Positions 20,303 to 30,051 of a stretch of 64,000 nt of DNA are shown here, piece by piece. Source of the DNA: Pycnococcus provasolii (lineage: Eukaryota > Chlorophyta > Pseudoscourfieldiophyceae > Pseudoscourfieldiales > Pycnococcaceae); NCBI GenBank assembly GCA_938743325.2, contig OW568866.1, forward strand, positions 248,001-312,000, written 5' to 3'. The translations under genes and the position numbers were made by a program. Below the pieces are notes generated by a model. It did not search any database, was not told the DNA's origin, and saw only the letters and a list, made by a program, of their open reading frames with translations. The stretch's first letter is position 1, and each line of letters opens with the position of its first letter.

Positions 20303-20820
20303 CAAACTTGAGAAAGTACCAACCAAGCGCGTGACTGACACAAGTGCTGATGCGTGAACTGATTGATGCGTGCGGACAACGGAGGATGAAGCCAGGGACA
20401 GGGACAGGGACTTACAGGTGTGGATAGAACGGACGTTCTTGTAGGATAGGAAGTACCCTAGCGTAAAGGTTAGGTGTCCTCCCCTCCCCTAACCCCTAAC
20501 TGAAGAGTTCCAAGAGTTTTTCGGGGTTAGTTGGGTTGGCGTCGTATATCCCCCAACCTATTTCGGTATTCCCCCCTCCCCGGGCCCCGGCGCCCTCCCT
20601 CCCTCGAGATCGTATCAACCTCCCGGGACCCTGTGACCCTGTCAGCCTAAGTTTAGGTCCTAGGAGGTTCTAGAAGTCTGTCCGTGTATCTGTCAGTTTC
20701 CCACTTTCCCTTCCATTTTGGTGTGATGATTCAACGCACATACATGGCAACGATCCGATCCAGTCGTGGTATTGGATAGATCGTAGATAGTCTATCATTC
20801 ACACCTACTTCGAGTAGTAT
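20303..20820. promoter_or_regulatory. Divergent promoter region with inverted TTAGGG-like motifs
   Basis: The spacer between two divergent transporter genes. It holds GACAGGGACAGGGAC near 20395, CTAACCCC (20489-20496) and its reverse complement GGGGTTAG (20523-20530), with CCCTAACT between. No open frame is supported. Confidence 0.45.
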
Positions 20821-22116
20821 ATGTTTTCTAGCTTAGTCGTCAACAAACTGTCGCGTAAAAATAGTTGCGCGGGTATTGTTGACACAGCACCTGGACCACA
20901 ATCATTGGTGATGGCGCCATCATCGTCATCCGCAGCTGCCGGTCTTCTTGGTGGCACGGGAGCTCTTGGAGGAGGAGGAACAAAAATCAAAGATGGTGGT
21001 GGTGTCGTCGTCGATGGTGCGTCTTTCATCGCGGCGGCAACTTCCTCAGCGGCAGGATCAATCAACCAAGGGGGAGGAGGCGTCGCAATGTACCTCGCCG
21101 TTGGATACGCCATCTCGTCCAGCGCGCTTTCCGTCGTCAACAAATGGGCACTGCTCGCATTCCCCTATCCAACAACGCTCACGTTTCTGCAGTACGCAGG
21201 CAGCGCATCTTTCGCGTACGCCGTTGGCGCACTGGGGTACGCAAAAGTCGACCAACTCGAACCGAAAAAGGCGATCGCTTTCATGCCCGCCGTCTTGATG
21301 TTCTACGTCTCCATCTTCACGAATACGAAGCTACTGCAGTATGCTACCGTCGACACATTCGTCGTTTTTCGGTCGTGCTGCCCAATCATCGTGCTGCCAC
21401 TCGAACTCCTCATGCTGCGAGACACCACCAACACCCCAGGATCCGCACCTCGCCGACGCACTTACCCTTCAATGCTCACTGTACTCAGCTTAGTGATCAT
21501 CGTGATTGGCGCGGTGGGATACGGAGTCGCCGACGACAATCTACAGCTACGCAGCTACGCGTGGGGCTTCGCGTACCTCGCGACGATGGCGATCGACATG
21601 GTCCTCGTCAAGAAAGTTGTCACGGAGGTGCATCTCGAGCCTTGGGGTCTCGTCCTGTACAATAATGCGCTCGCCTTACTGTGCGTGCCCCTTGGGGTGA
21701 TCATGCAATACGGCGATACCAAGCTGGGAGGAGGAATAGAAGATGATGGGAGTATTCGAGATCATCTGGCCAGCATCGAGGTCGCATCGCCAGTGCTCCT
21801 CTCATGCGTGCTGGCGGTTGCGATCTCATTTTTCGGAATGAACGCGCGCAAGGCTTTGTCGGCGACAACATTTACAGTTCTCGGTGTTGCGAACAAGGTG
21901 GGCACAATTGTCATCAACACGACAGTTTGGAATCACCACGCACCATTCGTTGCCATCATGTGGCTAATCGTTTGCATGGGAGGTGCGGTACTGTACAGCG
22001 AATCAGTCAAACAGCAGAACAAAAGGAAACATTCAAACTTAAGTGATGAAATGGAGAAGGAGATAGAATATGAAAGTAAGGTGATGGCGAATGGGAAGTC
22101 ATCAGGAGCAGTATAG
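20821..22116 (+). CDS. Nucleotide-sugar transporter (GONST-like, DMT superfamily)
   Basis: A 431-residue Golgi-type antiporter that brings nucleotide sugars into the lumen. About ten membrane segments follow a low-complexity N-terminus of 90 residues. Family features are AISSSALSVVNKWAL in the first helix, FRSCCPIIVLPLE, and the strongly conserved FFGMNARKALSATTFTVLGV and NKVGTIVIN. The pattern fits the GONST3/GDP-mannose-transporter branch, but the carried sugar cannot be fixed from sequence. The ATG at 20821 is used; the ATG at 20911 is equally possible. A TTTGTAAAT poly(A)-like signal follows the stop near 22170. Confidence 0.8.
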   Translation: MFSSLVVNKLSRKNSCAGIVDTAPGPQSLVMAPSSSSAAAGLLGGTGALGGGGTKIKDGGGVVVDGASFIAAATSSAAGSINQGGGGVAMYLAVGYAISSSALSVVNKWALLAFPYPTTLTFLQYAGSASFAYAVGALGYAKVDQLEPKKAIAFMPAVLMFYVSIFTNTKLLQYATVDTFVVFRSCCPIIVLPLELLMLRDTTNTPGSAPRRRTYPSMLTVLSLVIIVIGAVGYGVADDNLQLRSYAWGFAYLATMAIDMVLVKKVVTEVHLEPWGLVLYNNALALLCVPLGVIMQYGDTKLGGGIEDDGSIRDHLASIEVASPVLLSCVLAVAISFFGMNARKALSATTFTVLGVANKVGTIVINTTVWNHHAPFVAIMWLIVCMGGAVLYSESVKQQNKRKHSNLSDEMEKEIEYESKVMANGKSSGAV

Positions 22117-22196
22117 GAAAATTCTGTGTTGTTGGGTGGAAATTTACTTTGTTAACATCATGAACTGTTTGTAAATGGCTGATCCATAACGAACGG

Positions 22197-23195
22197 TTAT
22201 AAGGCTTTGAATGCGTTTCGAAACTTCTCCAGCATGACGAACCTCACCATATTCAACGGAGCCTGTCGTGCCCATGTCGCCACAAGGCCCTTGTACAGTG
22301 CTAGCATGCCTTCGCTCTGCACCGTCACCATCATGCAGTGGAACGTGCCACGAAAGGGCATCGTGCCATCTGCAAGAGGCTTCATACTCTGCAGGCGCGT
22401 CTTCGCAACGTCGAAGGGATTGCTGCAAATCGCCGCGGCGCCGCCAGCGCAGAGAGAGGCGGCGCCGTGACACAAAACGCCGTCGTTCATCAACTTCGTG
22501 TCTATCATCAACTGCTTGCTCTGTTCGTAAAACGCCATCTGAGCCGCCGCGACAATCATCGCGCGATTCATAGTCGGCAGCACGCCACGCCAGAGCGCGG
22601 GAATCCCTTCATTTTTCCCAATAGTGTACAGCGCGTCAACCGCGTTTTTGTAGTTCCGCCGCAGCTCCGGTGGAAGACGTCCATCCGCCTGCATGCGCAC
22701 CATGACCATGTCAGCGGGTGAGCCGACGAGAGCGCCCAGTGCTCCTGCGAGCAGCCCACACGCCACCTTGCCGTGGAAGGCGAGACGCCCGTCCTCGTCA
22801 CGAAAAACGCTGCTTATTGCGTCGTACGAGCCCAAGCGCGTGCCGATGAGAAACGTCTGCCTCAGCACGTTCCCAGAGAGGCCTTGGTAGAGGCCGAGCA
22901 TACCTTCGTTTTTGACGATCTGGGAAAACGTGGATGTGAGCGTCTGCGATCGCGCGAGCGTGCGCGCTGCTGCGGGCGCAGCGGCGCCGGCGCTTGCGTT
23001 TGTTGGCGGTGCCGCCGCCGCGTCTATTCCCGCGAGCTGCATTCGCACTTTGAGGAGGTCGATCGGATGCGTGACCGCCCCGGCGCAGACTGCCGCCATG
23101 GCCCCCGCCGCGAACCCCTTCCACGGCGCATCTCTGACGACGACGCGCGGTTGGCTGTTACTTGCGGTTGTTTGGTCTGCCGTCGTCGTGCTCAT
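22197..23195 (-). CDS. Mitochondrial carrier, dicarboxylate/2-oxoglutarate type
   Basis: A 332-residue SLC25 carrier with three repeats of about 100 residues. Each has a P-x-[DE]-x-x-[KR]-type motif: HPIDLLKVRMQ, SPADMVMVRMQ and NPFDVAKTRLQ. The second repeat (GALVGSPADMVMVRMQADGR, RRNYKNAVDALY) resembles plant DTC and the dicarboxylate carriers. The Met at 23195 gives the usual carrier length. The open frame extends 163 residues further upstream (to 23684), but that part is low-complexity and poorly suited to a carrier. Confidence 0.85.
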   Translation of the reverse strand: MSTTTADQTTASNSQPRVVVRDAPWKGFAAGAMAAVCAGAVTHPIDLLKVRMQLAGIDAAAAPPTNASAGAAAPAAARTLARSQTLTSTFSQIVKNEGMLGLYQGLSGNVLRQTFLIGTRLGSYDAISSVFRDEDGRLAFHGKVACGLLAGALGALVGSPADMVMVRMQADGRLPPELRRNYKNAVDALYTIGKNEGIPALWRGVLPTMNRAMIVAAAQMAFYEQSKQLMIDTKLMNDGVLCHGAASLCAGGAAAICSNPFDVAKTRLQSMKPLADGTMPFRGTFHCMMVTVQSEGMLALYKGLVATWARQAPLNMVRFVMLEKFRNAFKAL

Positions 23196-24135
23196 GAGGT
23201 CTGCGTACTCGCACGCCAGGACGAACGGCGACGGATGTCGACGACCACGATTGCGCAAGGTTGTGGTTTCGGATGATGCGTTGGAGAGAGAGGCGTTGTG
23301 GTTCTTCGACTTCGAGGGAGCGCGTTTCTTCTTCTTGTTGTTCTTCCTTGAAGTCTCGTCGTCCTCCAGATTCGTTGTGGTTCGCCGTCGATGATGATCA
23401 TGCTCATGAGCGTTGATGGTGGTCAGGCATGCGTTCGCATTATTCTTCACCCAAGAAGACCTGAAACCTCCCATCGGCGTGGAGATCACCATCACAGTGA
23501 TAAAAATGATTTGAATGAACCAATGAGCCAACGAGCCAACGACAACGACCACGACCACGAGCACGAGCGTTTCCCCCTGGGGGCCCAGGCCGACAAGAAA
23601 GAAAAGGTGGATGATGCGCGGAAGAATGGAACAGACCAACTCACTCACCGACAAAGATGGGAGGACATGACGAAGGGATCCCAACGAACAAAGAGGAATG
23701 GCAGAAGACGCGACAACCTCGTACCGGGACGTAAGTACGGTAGTGCAAAAACAAGTTCGAGATTTCGAGAGGACACATTTATACCACTACCCGGTACTGG
23801 AAAAGGCTCCCTTCCCTCCCGAGGGTAAAAATGACTGACAGATTTCTAACTTAGCACTTAGCAGATGATTTCTACCACCTTTCTGATTTCTACCACCTAT
23901 TTCTACCCGGTAAATTAACTTGTCATATTACTCTTAGAGGGTGCAGATTCCTACCCGTACCGTAGGAGGTTGGGAGGTTGGGGCGGATGGATGGATGGAT
24001 GGATGGATTCATTCGGGGTTCATGTGGTTTCCTTGCACATGAACCCCGAAACCCGCCCCCGAACGCCTCCTCCCCTCGCGTCGTGATCGGTTCTCGTGAT
24101 CCCTTCGTTTTTGGGATTTCCCCTTTTCCCCTTTT
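23196..24135. promoter_or_regulatory. Divergent promoter region, carrier and eIF2D
   Basis: This covers the low-complexity leader of the carrier frame and the promoter of the eIF2D gene. It contains a TTCTACC run near 23885, a GGAT tetranucleotide repeat (23984-24007) and a perfect 15-bp inverted repeat (24012-24050), listed separately. Confidence 0.5.
24012..24050 (+). repeat. Perfect 15-bp inverted repeat upstream of eIF2D
   Basis: The left arm TTCGGGGTTCATGTG (24012-24026), a 9-nt spacer and the right arm CACATGAACCCCGAA (24036-24050) pair without mismatch. It ends 85 bp before the eIF2D ATG, so it may lie in the 5' UTR or core promoter. Confidence 0.9.
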
Positions 24136-25084
24136 ATGGCGCCGCCGCTTGACCTCAAGGACCTCAAGGAGTGCCGCAAGCACCTGCGCGCAGGCTACCT
24201 GAGCTTCAAAACCGCCACGCAGCTCAAGTCCAAGGATGTCAAAAAAGTCACGCAAACGCTCGCTAGTGCACTCAACGTGCAAGGCACGGACGACGTCGTG
24301 CAAGATGCAATACTCGCGTTGGCGGGAAACCCAAAGCCGCCCATAACGCAGCGCAAAATTGACGGCGCGGGCGGTGTGAGACTGACGTGCATCTGCGTCG
24401 CGAACGAACGCGCAGTCGCGGTGGAAATTGGCGCGGGCGCAAAGGCGAGTGACGGGGGGTTGTTAATACCCACGTGCGCTCTGCTGTGGAGAATTCTTGA
24501 CGCGGCAAACACACAGAGCACGACGCAACCTTGGACGACTGTCTTTTGCCCACCTTTTGTTGCGGAGAAAGTTCTGGGCGGTGCGAACCTTATGGCCCCA
24601 GGAGTCCTCGCGGTATTGAGAGGAGGCACGGATGACGGCAGTGACGCCGCTGCCCCTCTTGAACCGGGAACGCCCGTGGCGCTGAGCGTGCCAGGTACAA
24701 AACTATCTTTTTACAAACGTAGTTTGCTCTGCGATTTTATCTCTGCGCTAACACCACCACCACACCACCACCACCACCACCACACTCTTCTATCCTATAC
24801 CACTTCAGGAAATCCTGTGCCGTTTGCCACAGGTGTGCTTGGAAGAGCAGTTTCGGAGCTGCCTTGGATTCGAGGAAAACACGAAGGATTCGACGAGGGA
24901 ATCGCCGTGCACGTGATTACGTGCTTTGGCGACGGTCTTTGGGAACTAGCCGGTCGCCCGGTACCTAATGTGGGTTTTCGCGCGCCAGCCTCTGGATCGA
25001 CGATGAGTGTCACGAGCATTGGGATCGCCGTGGCTGGTTTGGAAGCGCAAGAGGATGACGACGAAAGCGACGGAGACGAAGATG

Positions 25085-25116
<32 letters not shown>

Positions 25117-26352
25117 AACGAGAAGGACAATAATGACGCTGGTCGCAGCGTCAATACCGCTCAAACTTCCAGCGGTAACGAGACAGAAGAAACACAAGGC
25201 ATCGACGGCGATGGCAGCGGTGGAGAAGAAGAGGACTGGATGCTCTTGTGCTTTCTTCAGGCGATCAAAACGCGTTTAGCGCCCAAGGGTGTGGCCAAGG
25301 CGAAGAAGGTATTTCCGCTCGCCATGAACGACGTTTACGCGAATCACATGCGTCCTTGTCGCCCGTGTGGCGTAAACCTCGACGCGAAGAAGAGTCGATA
25401 CGGCAGCCTGCGCAAGTTCTTCGAGGCGGCGGCGTGCGACGACACGTTCGAGGAAGGAGGTGCGCTCGTCTCGCTGACAAGGCCCAAGCCACCTAGCAAC
25501 GAGCCGATGATTTCGAGCGTGACGGCGGACCATCCGCTGCTCGCCGAATTTCGGCCGTGGCCACAGCACGCGACACACGAGGCTGCGGAGCGCGACGAGG
25601 AGTCTGCGGCTCGCCGTGCCGCCGGCGAGTGCACGGCATTCGAGCTTGCGCCTCTGACGATCCGCCGTGTGCTGCGCGCCACAACGATGGCCCAGGTGGA
25701 GGTACTAGGCGGGTCGCTGGGTGCCTCGCCCGCATCCGTTTATGTGGAGGAGGCGGACAAGGGAAACGCAAATTTGAAGGCCTGCATTGCCGCGCATGTC
25801 GTACGACAGCAAGGAGGCGGCGACGCGGCGTTGCCGCGCGGCAATGATCCTGTCACGCTGGATCCCACCCTAGTGGATGCACTGTTCCCTCCGAATCAGC
25901 GATCTAAGCTTTGGTCAGCCGACGTGCCTCTGCCAACTTCGCTGCCCTTCCACGACGTTGCTTCACGCCTCGAGCGTGCGCTCGACGCTGTGTGGCGCGT
26001 AGCTGGTGGCACGCTGCGCAAGGAGTACACGTACGCGACACTGCCACCGGTGGAGCTGAGGACGTACAAGGAGAAGGGCCACGCGCTCACAAGCGTGGGA
26101 GGTCTCGATAAGTATGGCGTGGACGTCGAGGCTACGGCGGTTGGCCTGAAGTCAGCGATGGGGTGTGCCGCACGCGTCGAACGAACGCCCAAAGCTGCAG
26201 GGGGAGAGACAACGCTGCTGGTGGTGCAGGGTGCACGAGAGGGCACGCTTGCTGACTACCTCGTCGACGCGATGCGTCTGCACAGATCGTGCCTATGCGT
26301 GGTTCAGGCGAAAGGCGTGAAGGAGCGTTCGAAGGATAAGCTCAAGTTGTAA
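24136..26352 (+). CDS. EIF2D: Translation factor eIF2D (ligatin)
   Basis: eIF2D delivers or removes tRNA on the 40S subunit during non-canonical initiation and recycling. The N-terminal region and a PUA domain (about residues 90-235) show TVFCPPFVAEKVLGGANLMAPGVL. The middle holds a long acidic insert (Asp run near 320). The SWIB-like region lies around 400-560, and the C-terminal SUI1 domain ends with TTLLVVQGAREGTLADYLVDA. An intron, 24695-24808 (donor GTACAA, acceptor TTCAG, phase 1), is placed inside the PUA domain. It is 114 nt and has no in-frame stop, so unspliced sequence reads on as a His-rich insert. Splicing restores SVPGNPVPFATGV, as in other eIF2Ds, giving 700 residues. Confidence 0.88.
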
Positions 26353-26386
26353 CATGTCAATAAAAAATAATCTTATTCACTTTACT

Positions 26387-28312
26387 TTACACAAAAGCCT
26401 CGTCGGCATCCTCCACCATCTCGCTCTCGCGCGAAGTCACGGGCAGAGGCGGGCGCAAAAACACCTCCACGCCCTTGGGCGCTGAGACGCGCAGCCAAGC
26501 AGAACTCGATTCGCCGTAGTTGCGACGCGCACCACGAGCGGTGCCAACGCGAATCCAACCGCCGATGCCGGACGGAGCGATATCGATTGCCGCGACGTCC
26601 GTGCGAGAATTTAGCTGCGCCTCAAACTCGCGAGCGATGTACATACCACCGCGGCGCGCCACCGCGGCAGCCCCGAACGGTGCGGTGTCGTCTTCACTTT
26701 CCTCCGAAGCCGCATCGAGCGTCTCGACAAGCCATGCAGCGCCATCCTCGTGCGTGGCAAGCCGCGTGATGCGAAGAGACTTTGGCCCGAGGAAGCGAAG
26801 CTCGAGCTCTGGCGGCGCGTCCTTGGCGACGTCAATGCGAATGAGCGCACCCCAGAACAGCGTCTGGCCAGCCAGCGGGGCGTCTGGGCCACCCACCGCG
26901 TAGCCGCGCATGGGAGAGCGGCCGGATGACTTGTGCAACGCCTTGATGTCATCTGTGCCAAGCATCTGCTCGAGTCTATGGTCGAGGTGCACGCCAGGCG
27001 TGTCAAGCAGCCGAGCACCGCTGCTGAAGGAGGCGAGCGCGAGCGGGCGCAGCGTCGTGCCCGGCATTGCGCTCACCGTTGGTTTAGCTCGCATCGCATC
27101 GTTCGACGCGGGGTCGAAGTTTGGCGACATGACGGTGCCCATGTCGTCAAGCATCGCATTGATGAAAGCGCTTTTGCCCACATTTGCGGCGCCGACCACG
27201 ACGACGTCGCGGCCGCGCTGCTCACGCCTGATAGCGGCGACTACATTTGGAAGGTTGCCACGTGGCATGCGCGTCGTTGGTGACGTAGACTGCTGGCTCT
27301 TCTGTCGGTTATTTTTGTTCTGGTTTCGAGGTGGTCGCCTTGTCGAGTCACTGCTGCTCGTCAGGTAGCATCCGGCGAGCGTGCCCACGCCACGTCGCTT
27401 AGCCTCAGACTCGAGCCATCGACGCACAGCCCCTGGCTCGCACGTCTTAGGAAGCAGGTCAGCCTTAGTTCCGACGACCATGATAGGGTTCCCACCCACG
27501 AGGTTTCGCACTCCTGTGAGAAGGCTCCCACTTGCGTCTGCGAGGTCGACGAGAAGCACGACGAGAACCTTCTGATCTGCATACGCCTGCAGTGCCGTTC
27601 TCAGTTCCTCGGGCGTCGAGACGAAGTCCTCGGCGGATAGCGCCGCCGCCCCAGCGACTCCCGAGACGGCGGACGTGAGGTTTCCGTGCGCAAGTCCCTG
27701 GCACCTTGCGCAGAGTGTCCTGGTGTTGTGCTGTTTATGCTTTCGCTTGAGTTTGTACGTCTCGTCGTCGACGAATCCGGCGGCGTTTGGCGTGATAATT
27801 TGCAGGCGTGCACCGCACCCATAGCACTTTCCTGTGACGTGTAAATCGTCGCCACCTTTCTTCATGTTTATTTTTGTATTTTCGGGGGATGCAGACGATG
27901 TTGTGGTTGTGGTTGTGTCCTGCTCCTGCTCCTGCTCCTCCTCCCAGTTGAGTTCATCTTGGAGTTCCCGCGCGAGGAGAGAGATTCCGTCGTCAAATAG
28001 AATTTCGTCGAGGTGGCCAATGTAATCGTCGACATCATTGCCCAAATTTTTAGCATCTAAATCTTCGCCAAGTTCGTTCGTAGCGAATTCACCACCACTA
28101 CTGTCATCCACCGAACTGTTGCCGCCGCCGCCGGCGTTCACATGAGACCGAGCCCTAAAAAGTGAGGGACGACCATGACAAGACGACGAAGTAACCCTAA
28201 CCCTCCCTTCTTGAAATAGAGGAGAATGACGACAGTGAGAGATAGAGCACTTGTTACGGAGCACGGAGGTTATTCTTCGAGGAGGAGTGGGAGTGGGAGG
28301 GAGCGCCGCCAT
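26387..28312 (-). CDS. Circularly permuted GTPase, BPG2/RIF1 (YqeH) type
   Basis: A 641-residue organellar GTPase of the YqeH/NOA1 group, needed for ribosome biogenesis in plastids or mitochondria. After a leader of about 150 residues comes a zinc finger (CYGCGARLQ ... CARCQGLAHG). The G motifs then occur in permuted order: G4 GTKADLLPK, G1 GAANVGKSAFINAM, G3 LDTPGVHLDH. Plants have two such proteins, BPG2 and RIF1/NOA1; I cannot choose. The ATG at 28312 is used. It converges with eIF2D, 35 bp away, and is divergent from the GPCR. Confidence 0.88.
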   Translation of the reverse strand: MAALPPTPTPPRRITSVLRNKCSISHCRHSPLFQEGRVRVTSSSCHGRPSLFRARSHVNAGGGGNSSVDDSSGGEFATNELGEDLDAKNLGNDVDDYIGHLDEILFDDGISLLARELQDELNWEEEQEQEQDTTTTTTSSASPENTKINMKKGGDDLHVTGKCYGCGARLQIITPNAAGFVDDETYKLKRKHKQHNTRTLCARCQGLAHGNLTSAVSGVAGAAALSAEDFVSTPEELRTALQAYADQKVLVVLLVDLADASGSLLTGVRNLVGGNPIMVVGTKADLLPKTCEPGAVRRWLESEAKRRGVGTLAGCYLTSSSDSTRRPPRNQNKNNRQKSQQSTSPTTRMPRGNLPNVVAAIRREQRGRDVVVVGAANVGKSAFINAMLDDMGTVMSPNFDPASNDAMRAKPTVSAMPGTTLRPLALASFSSGARLLDTPGVHLDHRLEQMLGTDDIKALHKSSGRSPMRGYAVGGPDAPLAGQTLFWGALIRIDVAKDAPPELELRFLGPKSLRITRLATHEDGAAWLVETLDAASEESEDDTAPFGAAAVARRGGMYIAREFEAQLNSRTDVAAIDIAPSGIGGWIRVGTARGARRNYGESSSAWLRVSAPKGVEVFLRPPLPVTSRESEMVEDADEAFV

Positions 28313-28404
28313 GACAAGCGTAAAATGATAAGGTCCGAAAAAGCGAAAAAGCGACCCGGACTTTTTTCCCCACCGGGTAAAGGTTTAGGGAGAGGGAGAC
28401 GGGT

Positions 28405-28425
28405 TTTAGGGGTTAGGGTTAGTGC
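28405..28425 (+). promoter_or_regulatory. TTAGGG-like motif in divergent promoter
   Basis: TTTTAGGGGTTAGGGTTAG lies about 140 bp before the GPCR ATG. A second motif, ACCCTAACCCTCCC near 28193, falls in the N-terminal codons or leader of the divergent GTPase gene. Confidence 0.4.
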
Positions 28426-28561
28426 CGTCCTCGCTGGAGGGCATGCACGTCCAGGTAGGTCGAGGTGGGTTGAGGTTGAGGCTGTTGTTGAGGCCGGTGC
28501 TCTCCCATCTCAAATCACGTATAGGTACACGTACCTTCCTACACGTGTGTCGTATAGTATC

Positions 28562-29782
28562 ATGATGGCGTCTCCGCTCAGCCTTGACGTTGACTTCGGT
28601 GTTGATTCAGCTCTTGTAAATTTCAGTCTCGTTTGGGATACGCACCGTCGTTGGCTTGGCTCGGATGCCGTATCATCGTCAACACAACCATCACCACCAA
28701 TATCATCCCCATCCCCATCCCCGTCCCACATGCTCCCGCCGCACGAAACGAGAGCACTCGCCCTCATGTCCGCCGTCCTCTCCGCATTCTCCACCACAGG
28801 ATCGCTCTTCATCGTACTCTCCATGCTCATATTCGACAAATTGAGAAAACAACCCGCCGGATCACTCATACTGTGGCTATCCGTCAGTGACGTCGGATAT
28901 GGCGTGTCGCAGGTGCTCCTATCCAAACCCGCGGACGTCGACGGTGCCATCGCCAAAGAGGCACACGGAACGGCGCTCTGCCAGACGCAGGCGATGCTCG
29001 CACAGTTCTTTGCCATCGCAAGCTTCGCGTGGACGGCAGCCATCGCGCACACCCTACACGCCGCGGTCGTCAAGAGAGACGTGCACCACAAAGAAGAGTG
29101 GTTCCCGAGATACCACAGGCTTATTTGGACGACGTGCTTCGTCTTCATGCTCATACCTCTCCTCGCAAACATCTACGGACCCACCGGGGGAGGGTTCTGC
29201 TGGATTAAGAACGACAGAACGGAAGGGCACGTGTTTCGCATGCTGCTATTCTACGTTCCGCTCTGGCTCGCCGTCGGTTACAACAGTATAAGCATGTGGA
29301 AGGTCACAAGTGTCATCACGCGCGCAATGCGCCTCGTCGTTGAGACTGACGGGGGCAACGACGTCGACGCCGCGGAAGATGCCCCGGATGCGACGATGGA
29401 CGACGACGAAAGCGCGAGCTCGGCGATGCGGCTGCGCAACTTGAAGCAGATGCGGCGCATTGGCCTGTTCCCGCTGATCTTAGTGGGTTGTTGGATGTTC
29501 GCAACCATCAACAGAATTTATGAGATGTTTGATGGATCGCCCGTCTACGGCCTCTACGCGCTCCAGGTGCTGAGCAGTAGCTTGAGTGGCTTGCTGAACG
29601 CATTGGTTTACGGGATGATGCCGTCCGTGCGGGGGGCGTGGTCTCGCGTTCTTGAGAAATGGCCAGTCGTCGGCCCGCTTCTGAGCAGTCAAGCGCGCGT
29701 CGGCACATCAAGCAGCGGCTACACAAGCTTTGGGAATGCGCTCGCCGCAGATGACGGCGACGGCGACATCCCTCCCCGCTAA
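28562..29782 (+). CDS. cAMP-receptor-like seven-helix receptor
   Basis: A 406-residue membrane protein of the Dictyostelium cAMP-receptor/plant GCR1-like GPCR family. A short extracellular N-terminus is followed by seven hydrophobic segments. TM1-2 read SAVLSAFSTTGSLFIVLSML and SLILWLSVSDVGYGVSQVLL; a Cys-bearing loop (TALCQTQAML) precedes TM3; FCWIKND lies before TM5. TM6 is LFPLILVGCWMFATIN, and TM7 contains LQVLSSSLSGLLNALVYGMM. Ligand and G-protein coupling are unknown. The frame is open further upstream, but the tandem ATGs at 28562 and 28565 give the expected length. Confidence 0.8.
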   Translation: MMASPLSLDVDFGVDSALVNFSLVWDTHRRWLGSDAVSSSTQPSPPISSPSPSPSHMLPPHETRALALMSAVLSAFSTTGSLFIVLSMLIFDKLRKQPAGSLILWLSVSDVGYGVSQVLLSKPADVDGAIAKEAHGTALCQTQAMLAQFFAIASFAWTAAIAHTLHAAVVKRDVHHKEEWFPRYHRLIWTTCFVFMLIPLLANIYGPTGGGFCWIKNDRTEGHVFRMLLFYVPLWLAVGYNSISMWKVTSVITRAMRLVVETDGGNDVDAAEDAPDATMDDDESASSAMRLRNLKQMRRIGLFPLILVGCWMFATINRIYEMFDGSPVYGLYALQVLSSSLSGLLNALVYGMMPSVRGAWSRVLEKWPVVGPLLSSQARVGTSSSGYTSFGNALAADDGDGDIPPR

Positions 29783-30051
29783 AAAACTCATATAGGTAAT
29801 AATTCTCTTTCCTTGCAATCCGATTGATTCAGGCATCTACTGTGTTCATGTAGGGCCAGGGGAGAGGCCCCTCGACATGATCGGAGCGTCCGATCAGACC
29901 CCCAAAAATGCAGGGCCAATATTCCCCAAAACTCCACCTTCCAGAACCAGCCTCCAGCTGGTGTTTTGCCTCCAGCTCCAGCTGGAGCAGGAGAGGCGCC
30001 ACTCTCAGGGTCAAATGGTAACGGAAGTCGCCATTGATTATTGATTGAATT

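Noticed and set aside
22197-23684. Full 495-residue version of the mitochondrial carrier
   Set aside because: The first 163 residues are low-complexity and hydrophobic/basic mixtures; a start at 23195 gives normal carrier length. A long leader is not fully excluded.
24741-24800. His-rich metal-binding insert in eIF2D
   Set aside because: It lies inside a segment with splice signals at both ends whose removal restores the conserved PUA sequence.
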